From contig OY970200.1 of the NCBI GenBank assembly GCA_963708235.1, forward strand, positions 2,108,001 to 2,172,000: 64,000 nucleotides of DNA, written 5' to 3'. The number at the start of each line of letters is the position of its first letter. Position 1 is the stretch's first letter. Source of the DNA: G963708235 sp963708235. Lineage in GTDB: Bacteria; Actinomycetota; Acidimicrobiia; Spongiisociales; UBA5794. Below are positions 16,321-23,351 of the stretch, in pieces. The translations under genes and the position numbers were made by a program. The notes below the pieces were generated by a model. That model did not search any database. It was not told where the DNA came from and was given only the letters and a program-made list of their open reading frames with translations.

Positions 16321-17532
16321 GACGGCGCGCCCGACCGCATCGCTCATCAGTGGATCGAGGATGACCAACCGGTCGCCGATCTGGTCGAGGATCCCGGCGT
16401 CGATCAGGCGGCGACCCTCCGGGGAATGCCACAGCGCCGTCCCTACGGGACCCGGCACCACCCCGCATCTGCGTCGCAGACCCAACAGGATCCGTTCCTG
16501 GTCCCGCTGCCACTCGTCGAGATGCTCCGAGCCGGCCTCGGGGCGTACCCCGGCCTCGATCCGGGCCAGATAGGCATCGAGACGGCGTACGTTGCGGCGA
16601 CGCACCCCGTTGCGGTGGCCGTGGGCACCAAGACCGAAGGCGACGTATTCGCCCTGACCCCAGGTCGAAAGGTTGTAGCGGCAGGGGTGTCCGGTGCGGG
16701 CGAAGTTGGACACCTCGTAGTGGACCAGACCGGCGTCACCGGCGGCGGCGATCAGCAGTTCGTAGTCGTCCGCCTGTTGATCGGCGTCCGGCGCCTCGGC
16801 ACCTGCCGCCACCGCCCGCGACAGTGCGGTCCCGGGCTCGACGGTGAGGGCGTAGGCGGAGAGGTGATCGGGTTGCAGCGACACCGCCGAGTCGACGGTG
16901 TGACCCCACGACTCGATGCTCTCTCCTGTGGCCCCGTAGATCAGGTCGATCGAGACCGAGGCGAACCCTGCCATCCGGGAGGCCGCCACTGCAGCCGCCG
17001 CCTGCACCGGGGCGTGGTGACGCCCGAGCACACCGAGGATCTCACCGTCGAGCGACTGCACACCGAGCGAGATGCGGGTGAAGCCCAGGGCGACCAGGTC
17101 GGCGGCGTACCGTTCGGTGACGTCCTCCGGGTTCGCCTCCAAGCTGATCTCGGCATCACCGGCGATCCCGAAGCGGTCGGACAGGGCGGTCAACACCGTT
17201 CCGAGCTGCCGGGGGGTCAGGGTGCTCGGGGTTCCCCCGCCGAAGTTGACGGCATCCAGCGGACCCCACGGCTCTTCGATGGCGATCTCGGCGACGAGCG
17301 CCGCCACGTACCGGTCGGCTTCGACATCGGACTCCTCGGGAGTGACCACGGCGAAGTCGCAGTAGGGACAGCGGCGCCGGCAGAACGGAATGTGGAGGTA
17401 GGCCGACCGCCACGATGCCGCCTGCTCGGCGAGCCTGATCGAGGCCGGCGAATCCGGAGAGTCGAGGAGCGCCCAGTCCGATCGGGCCTGGTCGTCGGCG
17501 CCGGGCCGGTCCCCGTTGCGGGGCTCAGTCAT
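16294..17532 (-). CDS. hemW: Radical SAM family heme chaperone HemW
   Basis: Heme-binding radical SAM protein (formerly called an oxygen-independent coproporphyrinogen oxidase-like protein). The cluster motif is CRRRCPYCDF (CxxxCxxC), preceded by YLHIPF. GGGTPSTL, EANPEDVT, GVQSLDGEILGVLGR and SIDLIYGATGES follow in family order; the C-terminal HemN domain ends the protein. 412 residues; the first ~40 are a variable extension. The start overlaps the lepA end by 8 nt. The 3' end carries the CIRCE-like site of the next gene. Confidence 0.93.
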   Translation of the reverse strand: MTEPRNGDRPGADDQARSDWALLDSPDSPASIRLAEQAASWRSAYLHIPFCRRRCPYCDFAVVTPEESDVEADRYVAALVAEIAIEEPWGPLDAVNFGGGTPSTLTPRQLGTVLTALSDRFGIAGDAEISLEANPEDVTERYAADLVALGFTRISLGVQSLDGEILGVLGRHHAPVQAAAAVAASRMAGFASVSIDLIYGATGESIESWGHTVDSAVSLQPDHLSAYALTVEPGTALSRAVAAGAEAPDADQQADDYELLIAAAGDAGLVHYEVSNFARTGHPCRYNLSTWGQGEYVAFGLGAHGHRNGVRRRNVRRLDAYLARIEAGVRPEAGSEHLDEWQRDQERILLGLRRRCGVVPGPVGTALWHSPEGRRLIDAGILDQIGDRLVILDPLMSDAVGRAVLSVSPGEC

Positions 17533-19327
17533 CGATGCGAAGCGCCGAGATGAACGCTTCCTGCGGCACCTCGACCTGGCCCACCATCTTCATCCGCTTC
17601 TTGCCTTCCTTCTGCTTCTCGAGCAGCTTGCGCTTCCGGGTGATGTCCCCGCCGTAACACTTGGCGGTGACGTCCTTGCGGCGCGCTTTGATCGTCTCGC
17701 GGGCAATGACACGGGTCCCGACCGCCGCCTGCACCGGGACATCGAAGAGTTGGCGGGGGATCAGTTCCCGGAGGCGCTCGACCATGGCCCGCCCGTAGTA
17801 GTACGCCTTGTCGCGGTGCACCACGGTGGAGAAGGCATCGACGGGGATGCTGTTGAGGAGGATCTCCACCCGCACCAGGTCGGAAGCGACATAGCCGTCG
17901 GGTTCGTAGTCGAGCGAGGCATACCCGCGACTCCGCGATTTGAGCTGGTCGAAGAAGTCGAAGACGATCTCGGCCAGCGGCACCCGGTAGTGGACCTCGA
18001 CCCGCTGCGGCGTCAGATAGGTCATCTCGCCGAGCTGACCCCGGCGCTGCTGGACCAACTCCATGATCGTCCCCAGGTAGTCCGAGGGTGTGATGATCAT
18101 CACCTTGACGTACGGCTCCTCGACGCTGGTCAGCCGCCCCGGATCGGGAAGATCCTGGGGTGAACGGACCGCCAGCGTGCTCCCGTCGGTGAGGTTGGCC
18201 CGGTACTCCACCGAAGGTGCGGTGGCGACGAGGTCGAGGGCGTATTCACGTTCGAGTCGCTCACGGACGATCTCCATGTGGAGCAGACCGAGGAAACCGC
18301 AACGGAATCCGAATCCGAGGGCCCGGGAGGTCTCAGCGCTGTAGACCAGTGACGAGTCGTTGAGGCACAGCTTGTCGAGTGCCTCACGGAGGCGCTCGAA
18401 GTCGTCGCCGTCGGTGGGGAACAGCCCGGAGAACACCATCGGCTTGGGTTCGGCATACCCCTCGAGCGCAACCGTGGCGCGGTGGTCGGCGTGGGTGACG
18501 GTGTCGCCGACACGAAGCCGGTCGATCTCCTTGATCCCGGTGATGAGATACCCGACCTCTCCCCGGCCCAGTCGCTTGACCGGTACCGCCGCCGGGCGGA
18601 GCACCCCGATCTCGTTGGCGTCGGGCTCCTCGGCGGTGGCCATGAAATGGAGCCGATCGCCGGTGGAGAGGCTCCCGTCGACCACCCGGAGGTGGCACAC
18701 CACCCCGCGGTAGGTGTCGTAGTAGGAGTCCACGACGAGCGCCCGCAGCGGACCCCGGTCGGACCCGCCCGGCGGGGGCAGGTTGTGGACGATCGACTCG
18801 AGCAGCTCGTCGACCCCGACACCCGTCTTCGCCGAGACCCGGATGATGTCGTCGGGGTCACCGCCGATCACACCGACGATCTCTGAGGCGACCCGATCAG
18901 GCTCGGCCGCAGGGAGGTCGATCTTGTTGATGACCGGGATGATCTCCAGCCCGCCCTCGATGGCGAGGTAGGCGTTGGCCAGCGTCTGCGCCTCGATCCC
19001 CTGGGAGGCGTCGACGAGCAGGATGGCGCCCTCGCAGGCGGCCAGGGACCGGGAGACCTCGTAGGAGAAGTCGACGTGACCCGGGGTGTCGATGAGGTTG
19101 AGCACGTAGGCATGGCCATCGGACGCCCGGTAGTCGAGACGCACCGCATTGGCCTTGATGGTGATCCCACGCTCGCGCTCGAGGTCCATGGTGTCGAGAA
19201 GTTGCTCACGCATGTCGCGATCCGCCACGGCGCCGGTGGCCTGCAGAAACCGATCGGCCAGAGTCGACTTGCCATGGTCGATGTGGGCGATGACGGAGAA
19301 GTTTCGGATGCGCGATGGATCGATCAT
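17525..19327 (-). CDS. lepA: Elongation factor 4 (LepA)
   Basis: Ribosome-bound translational GTPase. Visible are AHIDHGKSTLADRF (G1), ERGITIKAN (G2), DTPGHVDF (G3) and NKIDLP (G4), and the LepA-specific C-terminal domain ending KKRMKMVGQVEVPQEAFI. The ATG at 19327 gives MIDPSRIRNFSVIAHIDHGK, 600 residues. An upstream ATG at 19354 would overlap the TACAAT -10 hexamer and so would precede the mRNA start. It is divergent from rpsT. Confidence 0.96.
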   Translation of the reverse strand: MIDPSRIRNFSVIAHIDHGKSTLADRFLQATGAVADRDMREQLLDTMDLERERGITIKANAVRLDYRASDGHAYVLNLIDTPGHVDFSYEVSRSLAACEGAILLVDASQGIEAQTLANAYLAIEGGLEIIPVINKIDLPAAEPDRVASEIVGVIGGDPDDIIRVSAKTGVGVDELLESIVHNLPPPGGSDRGPLRALVVDSYYDTYRGVVCHLRVVDGSLSTGDRLHFMATAEEPDANEIGVLRPAAVPVKRLGRGEVGYLITGIKEIDRLRVGDTVTHADHRATVALEGYAEPKPMVFSGLFPTDGDDFERLREALDKLCLNDSSLVYSAETSRALGFGFRCGFLGLLHMEIVRERLEREYALDLVATAPSVEYRANLTDGSTLAVRSPQDLPDPGRLTSVEEPYVKVMIITPSDYLGTIMELVQQRRGQLGEMTYLTPQRVEVHYRVPLAEIVFDFFDQLKSRSRGYASLDYEPDGYVASDLVRVEILLNSIPVDAFSTVVHRDKAYYYGRAMVERLRELIPRQLFDVPVQAAVGTRVIARETIKARRKDVTAKCYGGDITRKRKLLEKQKEGKKRMKMVGQVEVPQEAFISALRIDD

Positions 19328-19352
19328 GTGTCCCTGGGGAGAGCGGCGCTGC

Positions 19353-19383
19353 ATTGTACCGTCGCCTCTACCCCTGCTATCCT
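19353..19383. promoter_or_regulatory. Overlapping divergent promoters of rpsT and lepA
   Basis: Plus strand: TTGTAC (19354-19359), an 18-nt spacer, then TATCCT (19378-19383) with an extended TGC before it, leading to rpsT about 40 nt on. Minus strand: TACAAT (19358-19353), leading to lepA with a leader of about 20 nt. The -35 of one and the -10 of the other are the same bases on opposite strands. Confidence 0.6.
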
Positions 19384-19423
19384 CATCACGTTTCCCTTCC
19401 GACCGCAGAGGTTTGATTCTCGT

Positions 19424-19693
19424 ATGGCCAACATCAAGTCGCAGATCAAGCGCAACCGACAGACCGTGGTCCGTCAGGAGCGCAACAAGGCGCTCCGTTC
19501 AGAACTGAAGACCCGCAACAAGGCCGTGTTCACCGCCGTCGAAGCCGGTGACGTGGAAAAGGCCAACGAAGCCCTGAAGATCGCCCAGAAGCGGATCGAC
19601 ATGGCCGTCACCAAGGGTCTTCTCACCAAGAACACCGCCGGTCGACGCAAGGCTCGCCTCATGAAGCGGGTCGCCACGCTCACCGCCGGTTGA
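19424..19693 (+). CDS. rpsT: 30S ribosomal protein S20
   Basis: Primary 16S rRNA-binding protein of the small subunit. 89 residues, starting MANIKSQIKRNRQTVVRQER, with the S20 C-terminal GLLTKNTAGRRKARLMKRV. Basic and helical throughout. The ATG at 19424 is the family start. A good promoter lies at 19354-19383. greA follows 22 nt later on the same strand. Confidence 0.97.
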   Translation: MANIKSQIKRNRQTVVRQERNKALRSELKTRNKAVFTAVEAGDVEKANEALKIAQKRIDMAVTKGLLTKNTAGRRKARLMKRVATLTAG

Positions 19694-19715
19694 TCCGCCA
19701 CTCCCGGAGACCCCA

Positions 19716-20192
19716 ATGCCCGTAGCCAAGACCTGGCTCACCCCCGCAGCCAAGCTCAAGCTCGACGAAGAGCTCGCCTACCTCCTCGATGAGGGGCGCG
19801 CCGAGATCGAGAAGCGCATCTCCGAGGCTCGCTCCCACGGCGACCTGCGTGAGAACGCCGAATACGACACCGCCAAGAACGACCAGGGAATGATGGAGGC
19901 TCGGATCCGTCAGATCGAGTCGATCCTGATCAACGCCGAGGTCGGCGAACCCGAGGACACCGGGGTGGTGGAGGTCGGTACCGTCGTCACGGTCGTCGAT
20001 TCCGACGGGGACCGGATGGAACTGTTCGTGGCGCCCGCCGAGAACAAGGTCCCCGGGATGATCCTCGCCTCCCCCGACAGCCCGCTCGGCTCCGCCCTTC
20101 TCGGCGCCAAGCCCGGCGACGAAGTCACCTACCAGGCGCCCGGCGGCACCTTCACCTACGTCGTAGAAGACCTCCGCATCTACGAGGGCTGA
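19716..20192 (+). CDS. greA: Transcription elongation factor GreA
   Basis: Rescues backtracked RNA polymerase by stimulating transcript cleavage. An N-terminal coiled coil (DEELAYLLDEGRAEIEKRIS) bears the tip acidic residues in SHGDLRENAEYDTAKNDQG. A C-terminal FKBP-like domain follows (SPDSPLGSALLGAKPGDEVT). 158 residues, normal. GGAG lies 8 nt before the ATG. Confidence 0.96.
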   Translation: MPVAKTWLTPAAKLKLDEELAYLLDEGRAEIEKRISEARSHGDLRENAEYDTAKNDQGMMEARIRQIESILINAEVGEPEDTGVVEVGTVVTVVDSDGDRMELFVAPAENKVPGMILASPDSPLGSALLGAKPGDEVTYQAPGGTFTYVVEDLRIYEG

Positions 20193-20355
20193 GCGTCGCC
20201 TAGGCGCCGAACGCCACCGCACCTTCCTGCGTCGCCCAGGGAGCACTCGCGACTACCTCCTCGGCGCATCCACCCCTGTGCTGGCTGTCGGCAGGCACAA
20301 TCGATCGACGGCCGCACACGCCCCAAAGTCGCCAGCTCACCCGCGCTCGGGCCTG

Positions 20356-21020
20356 CTCGACAGAACGATGCACAGGATGACGACCTCGCGCCCCGCCCCA
20401 CCTCCTCCCAGAACCTCGGAGGCACCCCGCCCCCCGGGGTGCGTCGGAATACCTCCGGATCGGCAATCTGGGCGCTCCGAAACCCTTGTGCCCCAACGGC
20501 CCGAAATCGGCGGACGGAGTAAATCGACAGACCCCCCGGGGCGGGGAGGGCCAAGAGAGGAAGCCGTCCTCATGAGCGCGTCGTCGCCACGACAGAACGC
20601 CTCCCAGCGCACGCGACAGAACGACGCTCAGGATGACGAGCTCGCGCCCCGCCCCACCTCCTCCCAGAACCTCGGAGGCACCCCGCCCCCCGGGGCGGGG
20701 AGGGCCAAGAGAGGAAGCCGTCCTTATGAGCGCGTCGTCGCCACGACAGAACGCCTCGGAGTGCACCCGACAGAACACTGCCCAGGATGACGAGCTCGCG
20801 CCCCGCCCCACCTCCTCCCAGAACCTCGGAGGCACCCCGCCCCCCGGGGCGGGGAGGGCCAAGAGAGGAAGCCGTCCTTATGAGCGCGTCGTCGCCACGA
20901 CAGAACGCCTCGGAGCGCACCCGACAGAACACTGCCCAGGATGACGAGCTCGCGCCCCGCCCCACCTCCTCCCAGAACCTCGGAGGCACCTCGCCCCCCG
21001 GGGCGGGGAGGGCCAAGAGA
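20356..21020 (+). repeat. Tandem array of a ~154-bp GC-rich hairpin repeat
   Basis: Anchors repeat exactly every 154 bp: GACAGAACGCCTC at 20591, 20745 and 20899, and GAACCTCGGAGG at 20667, 20821 and 20975. Each unit holds two CGACAGAAC boxes, a GAGCTCGCGCCCC stretch, a CCTCC...GGAGG stem and the core hairpin CCCCGCC-CCCCGG-GGCGGGG followed by AGGGCCAAGAGAGG. A more diverged copy at 20356-20560 is split by an insertion. Units differ by only a few bases, indicating recent amplification or homogenisation. Confidence 0.9.
20440..20531. mobile_element. 92-bp MITE-like insertion in the first repeat copy
   Basis: Relative to the other units, this copy has 92 extra bases flanked on both sides by CCCCCCGGGG (20430-20439 and 20532-20541). 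The ends are imperfect inverted repeats: TGCGTCGGAATACCTCCG (20440-20457) against the complement of CGGAGTAAATCGACAGA (20515-20531), about 12 of 17 matching. Its lower GC differs from its surroundings. Non-autonomous element status is inferred. Confidence 0.45.
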
Positions 21021-21025
21021 GAGCA

Positions 21026-21185
21026 ATGCCACGTCGCGAAGCCTTCTCCTCACCCCTGGAAGGGAGCACACCAAGCAAGGAAGGGGGGCGGGGAGGGCCA
21101 AGAAGATGCCACGTGGCGACGCCTTCTCCTCACCCCTGGAAGGCGAGCACACCAAGCGGGGAAGTCCACTTTCTGGCCCTCCCCG
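21026..21185 (+). repeat. Duplicated ~80-bp unit
   Basis: ATGCCACGTCGCGAAGCC at 21026 recurs as ATGCCACGTGGCGACGCC at 21106, each followed by CTTCTCCTCACCCCTGGAAG and an ACACCAAGC stretch. The spacer contains a half core GGGGCGGGGAGGGCCAAGA. Confidence 0.8.
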
Positions 21186-21240
21186 CCCCGGGGGGCGGGG
21201 TGCCTGCGGACGCTTGCGGACGCAGGCGGGGCGGGGCGCG
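21174..21240 (-). repeat. Inverted copy of the dispersed hairpin core next to holA
   Basis: Read on the minus strand, GCGTCCGCAGGC is followed by the hairpin CCCCGCC...GGCGGGG and AGGGCCAG, matching the element at 26641-26685. It lies about 90-150 nt past the holA stop and may serve as its terminator. Confidence 0.65.
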
Positions 21241-21326
21241 ACGCCGAAGTCCGACGGCGACGAAACTGTCCGGCCCACGTTGTGTTGAGCTCAGGTCTTG
21301 ATGGCAGGGCGAAACGCTGGTGGGGG

Positions 21327-22319
21327 TCAGCGGCGGGTGGTGCCGTACCACTGGCAGAGGGCGACGGTGAGGCGTTCCATGGTGACGCGATGGGAGGCTT
21401 CGGGGGCGGTCTTGAGATGGAGGTCGGCCCTGGCGACGGCACCGAGGGCGCGGCGCAGGTCGCTGTCGTTGACGCGGTTGCGGGTCTTCCACAACTTCTC
21501 CATGGCGTAGCCCCGACCGCCGTCACGGTCCAGGAACGTTTCGTAGTTGGGCGCCGATGCCGCCAGTGACCGGCGGCGGATGTCGTTCTGGAGGAAGGCG
21601 AGGAGCTGAAGGGGATGGCCGTGGATCATGAAGTCGGTGAGTCGCCGCAGCGCTTCGCCGGTGTTGCCTGCCGAGATGGCATCCACCAGGTGCCACATCG
21701 GCTCGTCCGGCCGGTTCTTGAAACGGTCGAGCACGTCGGCGCCGGTCACGGTTCCCCCGGCGACCGCCAACTGATCCAGGGCACGGGCGATCGCTCCCAG
21801 ATCGCTACCGAACCGCTGCACCAGTGCCGCCCCGGCGTCGGGCCGGAGCCGGACGCCGCGGTCCTTGGCGGCTCTCGCCAGCCATCCGGCGGCGGTCTTC
21901 TCGTTCACCCGCTTGACGTCGATCCGTTCCTCGCGTCCGGCGAGCCGCTTCTTGAGTGCGGCGGGAACCGCACCGCCGAACACGAAAACCGCCACCACCG
22001 ATCCATCGTCTGGGGTGGTGGCGAGCACCTCGGCGATCACATCGACCTCGGCCTTGAGAAGCTGTTCGGCGTCGACGACGAGCAGACCGCTCGACCCGGC
22101 GAACAGCGAACCGCTCTGCAGGGCGGGGATGGCGACCGCCACGCTGGCCCGGATACCCGAGTCTTCGGTATCGTCGCCGCTGCCGCGGCCCGGGACGTCG
22201 ATGCGGGTGACCTCTTCGATCCCGAGACGGGAGAGCGCCTCGTCGGCGGCCTGGAGCATCAGCTCCCGCTCCCCCGGCCCGGCCTGGCTGGGTCCCACGA
22301 TGGTGACAAATGGCTTCAC
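21327..22319 (-). CDS. holA: DNA polymerase III subunit delta (HolA)
   Basis: Clamp-loader subunit that opens the beta sliding clamp. 330 residues from the GTG at 22319 (VKPFVTIVGPSQAGPGEREL). Family features are DVPGRGSGDD, FAGSSGLLVVDAEQLLK, PAALKKRLAGREER, the AAA+-like region with QRFGSDLGAIARALDQLAVA, and the C-terminal helical collar ending LCQWYGTTRR. The GTG was chosen because TATCTT lies exactly 7 nt upstream. A 148-residue longer open frame upstream has no similarity. Confidence 0.9.
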   Translation of the reverse strand: MKPFVTIVGPSQAGPGERELMLQAADEALSRLGIEEVTRIDVPGRGSGDDTEDSGIRASVAVAIPALQSGSLFAGSSGLLVVDAEQLLKAEVDVIAEVLATTPDDGSVVAVFVFGGAVPAALKKRLAGREERIDVKRVNEKTAAGWLARAAKDRGVRLRPDAGAALVQRFGSDLGAIARALDQLAVAGGTVTGADVLDRFKNRPDEPMWHLVDAISAGNTGEALRRLTDFMIHGHPLQLLAFLQNDIRRRSLAASAPNYETFLDRDGGRGYAMEKLWKTRNRVNDSDLRRALGAVARADLHLKTAPEASHRVTMERLTVALCQWYGTTRR

Positions 22320-22326
22320 CGCAGAC

Positions 22327-22332
22327 AAGATA
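22327..22332 (-). promoter_or_regulatory. Candidate -10 of holA (leaderless type)
   Basis: TATCTT on the minus strand, then 7 nt, then the GTG at 22319. Confidence 0.5.
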
Positions 22333-22417
22333 GCGAGAGCCGCCGACACGCCGATCTCGGGAATCACACTGACACACGGGCTCGACGACTCGACACCGGG
22401 CTGGTGGGCCTGCGCCT

Positions 22418-23251
22418 TCAGGGACCCCCGATCAGGCGATGGAAGGCAATGGCGGCGGCGTGACCCACGTTGAGTGAGTCGAGCGACGTCCGCATCGGGA
22501 TCCGCACTCTGATGTCGGCGGCGGCGAGGGCGGGTGCGCTGAGCCCGGGACCTTCGGCGCCGAGCATCACCGCCAGCTTCCCGGCGATCGGAGACACCTC
22601 GTCGATCGGTGTCGCCGACGGATCCGGCGTGAGTGCCGCCACCGTGAAGCCGTGCGTTCGGAGACGGGCGAGGTCGTCGGGCCAGTCGACCGCCCGGCAG
22701 GTCGGGGTGAGAAACGCCGCCCCCATCGACACCCGGACCGAGCGGCGGTAGAACGGGTCGCAACAGGTGGGGTCGAGCACGACGCCGCCCGCCCCGAGCG
22801 CAGACGCCGATCGGAACACGGCGCCGAGGTTCTCGTGGTCATTGAGCCCCTCCAGGACCGCCACCGATGTGACCCGGCGTGCCACCTCATCGAGCGACTC
22901 CGGCGGGGGCCGTTCGGCGGCCGCAAGCACCCCCCGGTGCAGATCGAAACCCACGATGTGGCGGAGAACCTGCGGTGGCGCCACATACACCGGCGCCGTC
23001 GACCGGCCGAGCACACCGGCAAGACGCTCCCGTCGAGCCGGGGTGACCAGTACCGCCCGCACCCTCAACCCGGATCCGAGAAGGCGTTCGACCACACCGG
23101 CGCCTTCGGCAATGAAGAATCCCGGGAGCGATGCCGTCTCGAGCCGACGTCGGTAACGCGGCTCGGCAAGCCTGCGGAAGTCGTCGAGACGGGGGTCGTC
23201 GGGATCGTCGACCTCGATCGTCTTCCCCGTTCCGTCCTGCGCCATCCCCAT
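22418..23251 (-). CDS. SpoU/TrmH family RNA methyltransferase
   Basis: 2'-O-methyltransferase of the SPOUT class acting on rRNA or tRNA; the exact target cannot be read. An N-terminal substrate-binding part (GFFIAEGAGVVERLLGSGLR) precedes the knot with LNDHENLGAVFRSASALG, LGAEGPGLS and the C-terminal MRTSLDSLNVGHAAAIAFH. 277 residues from the ATG at 23251; another ATG lies two codons on. GGGAGCGGG lies just upstream. It is close to RlmB/TsnR-type proteins. Confidence 0.88.
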   Translation of the reverse strand: MGMAQDGTGKTIEVDDPDDPRLDDFRRLAEPRYRRRLETASLPGFFIAEGAGVVERLLGSGLRVRAVLVTPARRERLAGVLGRSTAPVYVAPPQVLRHIVGFDLHRGVLAAAERPPPESLDEVARRVTSVAVLEGLNDHENLGAVFRSASALGAGGVVLDPTCCDPFYRRSVRVSMGAAFLTPTCRAVDWPDDLARLRTHGFTVAALTPDPSATPIDEVSPIAGKLAVMLGAEGPGLSAPALAAADIRVRIPMRTSLDSLNVGHAAAIAFHRLIGGP

Positions 23252-23351
23252 CCGGTTCCCGCTCCCTCGACCACAGTCGTGTTGCCGCCACCGTCGCCGG
23301 CGAGCGTACCCGCCCGCCGGTGCGCCAGGTACCGCACCAACCACCGCCGTC

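Larger units (their letters stand above)
20193..21326. other. Repeat-filled non-coding region between greA and holA
   Basis: About 1.1 kb between the convergent ends of greA (+) and holA (-). It contains a tandem array of ~154-bp units, a nested 92-bp insertion, a duplicated 80-bp unit and a reversed copy of the hairpin core. Both strands have long stop-free frames because of very high GC. Their products simply repeat the unit (for example ALPAPGG, PPRFWEEVGRG) and differ between frames, so none is accepted as a gene. Confidence 0.8.

Noticed and set aside
20544..21020. CRISPR-like array
   Set aside because: Units are 154 bp and nearly identical throughout. There are no unique spacers, no 25-40 bp direct repeats and no cas genes.
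20200..21320. Several long open frames on both strands with repeated words such as PPRFWEEVGRG and ALPAPGG
   Set aside because: They translate the tandem DNA repeat in several frames, have no ribosome-binding sites or domain, and similar words recur at 45.7 kb only because the DNA repeat is there. High GC removes stops.
22320..22763. Upstream extension of holA by about 148 residues
   Set aside because: It overlaps the SpoU methyltransferase gene out of phase; the delta subunit is complete from the GTG at 22319 with a -10 hexamer at the right distance.
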